DNA of 6,653 bases from DASXRC01 sp036506495 (GTDB lineage: Bacteria; Actinomycetota; Actinomycetes; Mycobacteriales; Micromonosporaceae): assembly GCA_036506495.1 (NCBI GenBank), contig DASXRQ010000263.1, forward strand, positions 1 to 6,653, written 5' to 3'. Below the pieces are notes generated by a model. That model was not told where the DNA came from, searched no databases, and was given only the letters and a program-made list of their open reading frames with translations. The position numbers were made by a program, and so were the translations under genes. Shown here piece after piece: positions 4,455-6,653 of the stretch (the stretch's first letter is position 1; the number at the start of each line of letters is the position of its first letter).

Positions 4455-5657
4455 TCATGCGCGGTACTCCCGCAGGAGCCCGCGAGAGATGATCGTCTTC
4501 TGGATCTCCGAGGTGCCCTCGCCGATGAGCAGGAACGGCGCCTCGCGCATCAGCCGCTCGATCTCGTACTCCTTGGAGTAGCCGTACCCGCCGTGGATGC
4601 GGAACGCCTCCTGCACCACCTCGGCGCAGTACTCGGACGCCAGCAGCTTCGCCATCCCGGCCTCGACGTCGTTGCGCGCGCCGGAGTCCTTCAACCGCGC
4701 CGCGTTCACCATCAGCGCGTGCGACGCCTCGATCTTGGTGCCCATCTCGGCGAGCTTGAACGCGATGGCCTGGTGGCCGACGAGCGGTGAACCGAACGTG
4801 TGCCGCTGCTGGGCGTACGCGATCGCAAGCTCGAACGCGCGCAGCGAGATGCCGCACGCGCGGGCGGCGACGTTGACGCGGCCGACCTCGATGCCGTCCA
4901 TCATCTGGTAGAAACCGCGGCCGAGGCCGACGTCCACGCCGCCGAGGACCGCGGAGGCCGGCGCCCGATGTCCATCGAGCACCATCTCGGTCGTCTCGAC
5001 GCCCTTGTAGCCCATCTTTTCGATCTTGCCAGGAATCGTGAGCCCCGGCGCGGTCTCGCCGAAGCCCGGCTCCTTCTCCAGCAGGAACGTCGTCATGTTG
5101 CCGTACGGGGTGTCCGCGCCCAGCTCCGTCCGCACGAGCGTGGCGACGACGGAGGAGTACGCCCCGTTGGTCAGCCACATCTTCTGGCCGTTGAGCACGA
5201 AGTCGCCCGAGTCCGTGCGCTCCGCGCGGGACCGGATCGCTGCCACGTCCGAGCCGCAGCCGGGTTCGGACATCGAGAACGCGCCGCGCACCTCGCCGGT
5301 GGCCATCCGCGGCAGCAGCGACGCCTTCTGGTCCGCCGAACCGTGCTGCGAGACGAGGTACGCCACGATGAAGTGGGTGTTGACGATGCCCGACACGGAC
5401 ATCCAGCCGCGGGACAGCTCCTCGACCACGAGCGCGTACGTCAGCAGCGACTCACCGAGCCCGCCGTGCTCCTCGGCGATGGTCAGGCCGAACAGGCCCA
5501 TCTCCCGCATGCCGTCGACGATGTCGGCGGGGTACTCGTCCGCGTGCTCCAGTCGCTGCGCATGCGGGATGATCTCCTTGTCGACGAACTCCCGCACGGT
5601 CTCCAGGATCGAGCGCTGCACGTCGGTCAGCCCGGGCGTCTGCGCGAGTCGTGGCAT
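4455..5657 (-). CDS. Acyl-CoA dehydrogenase (FadE-type)
   Basis: The 400-residue flavoenzyme is full length for the acyl-CoA dehydrogenase family, which oxidises acyl-CoA to trans-2-enoyl-CoA and passes electrons to electron-transfer flavoprotein. Domains run in the usual order: an N-terminal helical domain, a middle beta domain with the FAD/substrate signature AFSMSEPGCGSD, and a C-terminal helical domain with RHTFGSPLVGHQAIAFKLAEM. The family helix IHGGYGYSKEYEIERLMREA follows. The catalytic base is present as E380 in GEGTSEIQ. The frame extends 15 codons upstream to a TTG, but the ATG ending at 5657 has AGGAGG six bases before it and is chosen. Chain-length or branched-chain specificity cannot be read reliably. 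The SDR gene 90 nt upstream on the same strand is probably co-transcribed, suggesting a beta-oxidation-like or side-chain degradation pair. Confidence 0.95.
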   Translation of the reverse strand: MPRLAQTPGLTDVQRSILETVREFVDKEIIPHAQRLEHADEYPADIVDGMREMGLFGLTIAEEHGGLGESLLTYALVVEELSRGWMSVSGIVNTHFIVAYLVSQHGSADQKASLLPRMATGEVRGAFSMSEPGCGSDVAAIRSRAERTDSGDFVLNGQKMWLTNGAYSSVVATLVRTELGADTPYGNMTTFLLEKEPGFGETAPGLTIPGKIEKMGYKGVETTEMVLDGHRAPASAVLGGVDVGLGRGFYQMMDGIEVGRVNVAARACGISLRAFELAIAYAQQRHTFGSPLVGHQAIAFKLAEMGTKIEASHALMVNAARLKDSGARNDVEAGMAKLLASEYCAEVVQEAFRIHGGYGYSKEYEIERLMREAPFLLIGEGTSEIQKTIISRGLLREYRA

Positions 5658-5663
5658 GGCCAG

Positions 5664-5669
5664 CCTCCT
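5664..5669 (-). promoter_or_regulatory. Ribosome binding site deciding the acyl-CoA dehydrogenase start
   Basis: On the - strand this reads AGGAGG, with a six-base spacer to the ATG at 5655-5657. It rules against the upstream TTG (5702) and ATG (5675) starts in the same frame. Confidence 0.85.
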
Positions 5670-5704
5670 GGGCATGGGCGAGGGGTTCGTTCCAGTTCGC
5701 AAGC

Positions 5705-5710
5705 AGTATC
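5705..5710 (-). promoter_or_regulatory. Possible -10 box for the acyl-CoA dehydrogenase gene
   Basis: GATACT on the - strand is close to the actinobacterial -10 consensus and lies in the 90-nt gap between the SDR stop and the dehydrogenase ATG. No clear -35 element sits 16-18 bases upstream. It may be an internal promoter in a two-gene operon, or chance. Confidence 0.25.
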
Positions 5711-5747
5711 TCGCCTGCCGACCTCCGGCCGTGCTGTGAAAAACCCC

Positions 5748-6581
5748 TCAGCGGTACTGCGCCTCGCGGACGCTATTGCCGCCGTCGACCACCAGCATCT
5801 GACCGGTGATGTACGAGGCGGCCGGCGTACAGAGGAACGCGATCAGGGCGGCGACCTCGTCGGGAGTGCCGGGGCGCCCCACCGGCGTACCCAGTCCCTG
5901 CCGCAGCTCGGAGACGGTCGACGCGCCGGTGTGGATGATGCCGGGCGCGACCGCGTTCACGGTGACGCCGTCGGCGACGACCTCCATCGCGAGTGCCCGC
6001 GTCAGCCCGACCACCCCGGCCTTCGCGGCCGCGTACGCCGCCTCGGTTGGCAGCGCGTTGACCGGCCCAGCGGTGGCCGCCAGGTTCACGACCCGGCCCC
6101 AGCCGCGCTCGGCCATGCCGTTGACGAACGCCCGGCTGCACAGGAAGGCCGTGGTCAGGTTGCGGTCGATCTCGGAGCGCCACTCGTCGACGGTGAGCTG
6201 GGCCACCGGCCGCAGCACCTCGGGGCTGGCCTTGCTGGCAAGTCCGGCGTTGTTGACCAACACCTCGACGTCACCGAGCTGCTCGGCGACCGCGTCCGCG
6301 AGCGCACCGACCTCCGACTCGTCGGTGAGGTCGGCGACGAACCCCGTGATGCCCAGCTCCGAGGCGCGCTCGTGGATCCGCCGGGTGGTGGACACGATCG
6401 CGACGCGGGCGCCAAGCGCCGTCAGGCGGCGGGCCGTGGCGTACCCGATCCCGTCTGGGCTGCCGGCGCCGGTGACCAGGGCGATTCGCCCGTCGAGCCG
6501 GTCGTTGGCGGGCTCGGGTTCGGCCATCGGATCGAGGCTGGGGCCGCGCCTGCTCCCGGCCACGAGCGTTTCGGATGCCAT
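5748..6581 (-). CDS. SDR-family NAD(P)-dependent oxidoreductase with altered catalytic serine position
   Basis: The 277-residue protein is a classical short-chain dehydrogenase/reductase. The cofactor loop TGAGSPDGIG (37-46) is two residues longer than the usual TGxxxGxG. NNAG is at 110-113, the active-site Asn is probably N141 in DRNLTTAF, and YAAAK gives Tyr183 and Lys187. The C-terminal VDGG motif is intact. The usual catalytic Ser of the S-x-x-G segment appears as Ala169 (LAATAG), with Thr170 next to it; Thr might substitute, or activity may be altered. The substrate is probably a hydroxy- or keto-acyl-CoA or other secondary alcohol or ketone, but this is not determined by sequence. An ATG at 6579-6581 has GGGGAGG eight bases upstream and is preferred. 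The internal ATG at 6527 lacks such a site, so about 30 N-terminal residues precede the fold. It lies upstream of the acyl-CoA dehydrogenase gene in the same direction. Confidence 0.93.
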   Translation of the reverse strand: MASETLVAGSRRGPSLDPMAEPEPANDRLDGRIALVTGAGSPDGIGYATARRLTALGARVAIVSTTRRIHERASELGITGFVADLTDESEVGALADAVAEQLGDVEVLVNNAGLASKASPEVLRPVAQLTVDEWRSEIDRNLTTAFLCSRAFVNGMAERGWGRVVNLAATAGPVNALPTEAAYAAAKAGVVGLTRALAMEVVADGVTVNAVAPGIIHTGASTVSELRQGLGTPVGRPGTPDEVAALIAFLCTPAASYITGQMLVVDGGNSVREAQYR

Positions 6582-6589
6582 GCCGCGAT

Positions 6590-6596
6590 CCTCCCC
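6590..6596 (-). promoter_or_regulatory. Ribosome binding site of the SDR gene
   Basis: GGGGAGG on the - strand, eight bases before the ATG at 6581, supports the longer start over the internal ATG at 6527. Confidence 0.75.
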
Positions 6597-6653
6597 GGTG
6601 CGGTCAAGCGGGGCAACGATCGGTCCAAACCTGGCGGACCCGGCCGGCGGCGC

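Noticed and set aside
4354..5178. Arg-rich - strand frame overlapping the acyl-CoA dehydrogenase
   Set aside because: It is an offset frame of the real gene, with composition typical of a misread GC-rich coding sequence.
5680..5749. 8-base inverted repeat GAGGGGTT/AACCCCTC (5680-5687 and 5742-5749) flanking the SDR-dehydrogenase gap
   Set aside because: The arms are short and 54 bases apart, with no extension and no overlap with the Shine-Dalgarno site; chance is sufficient.
6621..6639. GGTCC...GGACC inverted repeat upstream of the SDR gene as a possible TetR/FadR-type operator
   Set aside because: Only five matched bases per arm with a 9-base gap, near the window edge; no regulator gene is visible to support it.
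1..6653. CRISPR arrays, tRNA or rRNA genes, insertion sequences, riboswitches
   Set aside because: No direct repeat-spacer pattern, no cloverleaf-like sequence, no transposase frame and no known riboswitch core was seen; the only mobile element supported is the intein.

Overview
The window is very GC-rich with strong G/C bias at third codon positions. Its promoter and start signals (a SigR/SigH-type promoter, leaderless-looking starts) and its Rv2578c-type radical SAM gene point to an actinomycete (Actinomycetota). The family or genus cannot be fixed from this sequence alone.

Layout, left to right. A membrane protein of the HTTM (vitamin-K-dependent carboxylase-like) type enters from the left edge on the + strand, lacking its 5' end. 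It converges on a small DCC-family (DUF393) thiol-disulfide oxidoreductase gene on the - strand. A 72-nt, almost fully self-complementary palindrome lies at the junction and covers the end of the HTTM frame. Divergent from the DCC gene is a stand-alone thioredoxin gene. It has a textbook SigR/SigH promoter (GGGAAT-18 nt-GTT), a clear ribosome binding site and a strong hairpin terminator. Next, also on +, is a 688-codon gene for an Rv2578c-family radical SAM enzyme (SplB-like) interrupted by a 338-residue LAGLIDADG intein. A 140-aa CoA-binding Rossmann protein follows with its own leaderless-type promoter. The right third is on the - strand and reads as a lipid or acyl-CoA oxidation pair: an SDR oxidoreductase followed, 90 nt downstream, by an acyl-CoA dehydrogenase.

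The most interesting feature is the intein. It sits exactly before the third cysteine of the radical SAM CX3CX2C cluster motif, so the +1 splicing nucleophile is also an iron-sulfur ligand. The intein's own Cys1 occupies that place in the precursor, and another cluster cysteine lies at the -3 position. A disulfide between these two could hold splicing until the cell is reducing. The gene directly upstream is a thioredoxin under an apparent thiol-stress sigma factor. I therefore propose, as inference only, a redox-gated maturation module. Codon use immediately outside both splice junctions is abruptly AT-ending, as expected if host sequence was co-converted when the intein homed in.
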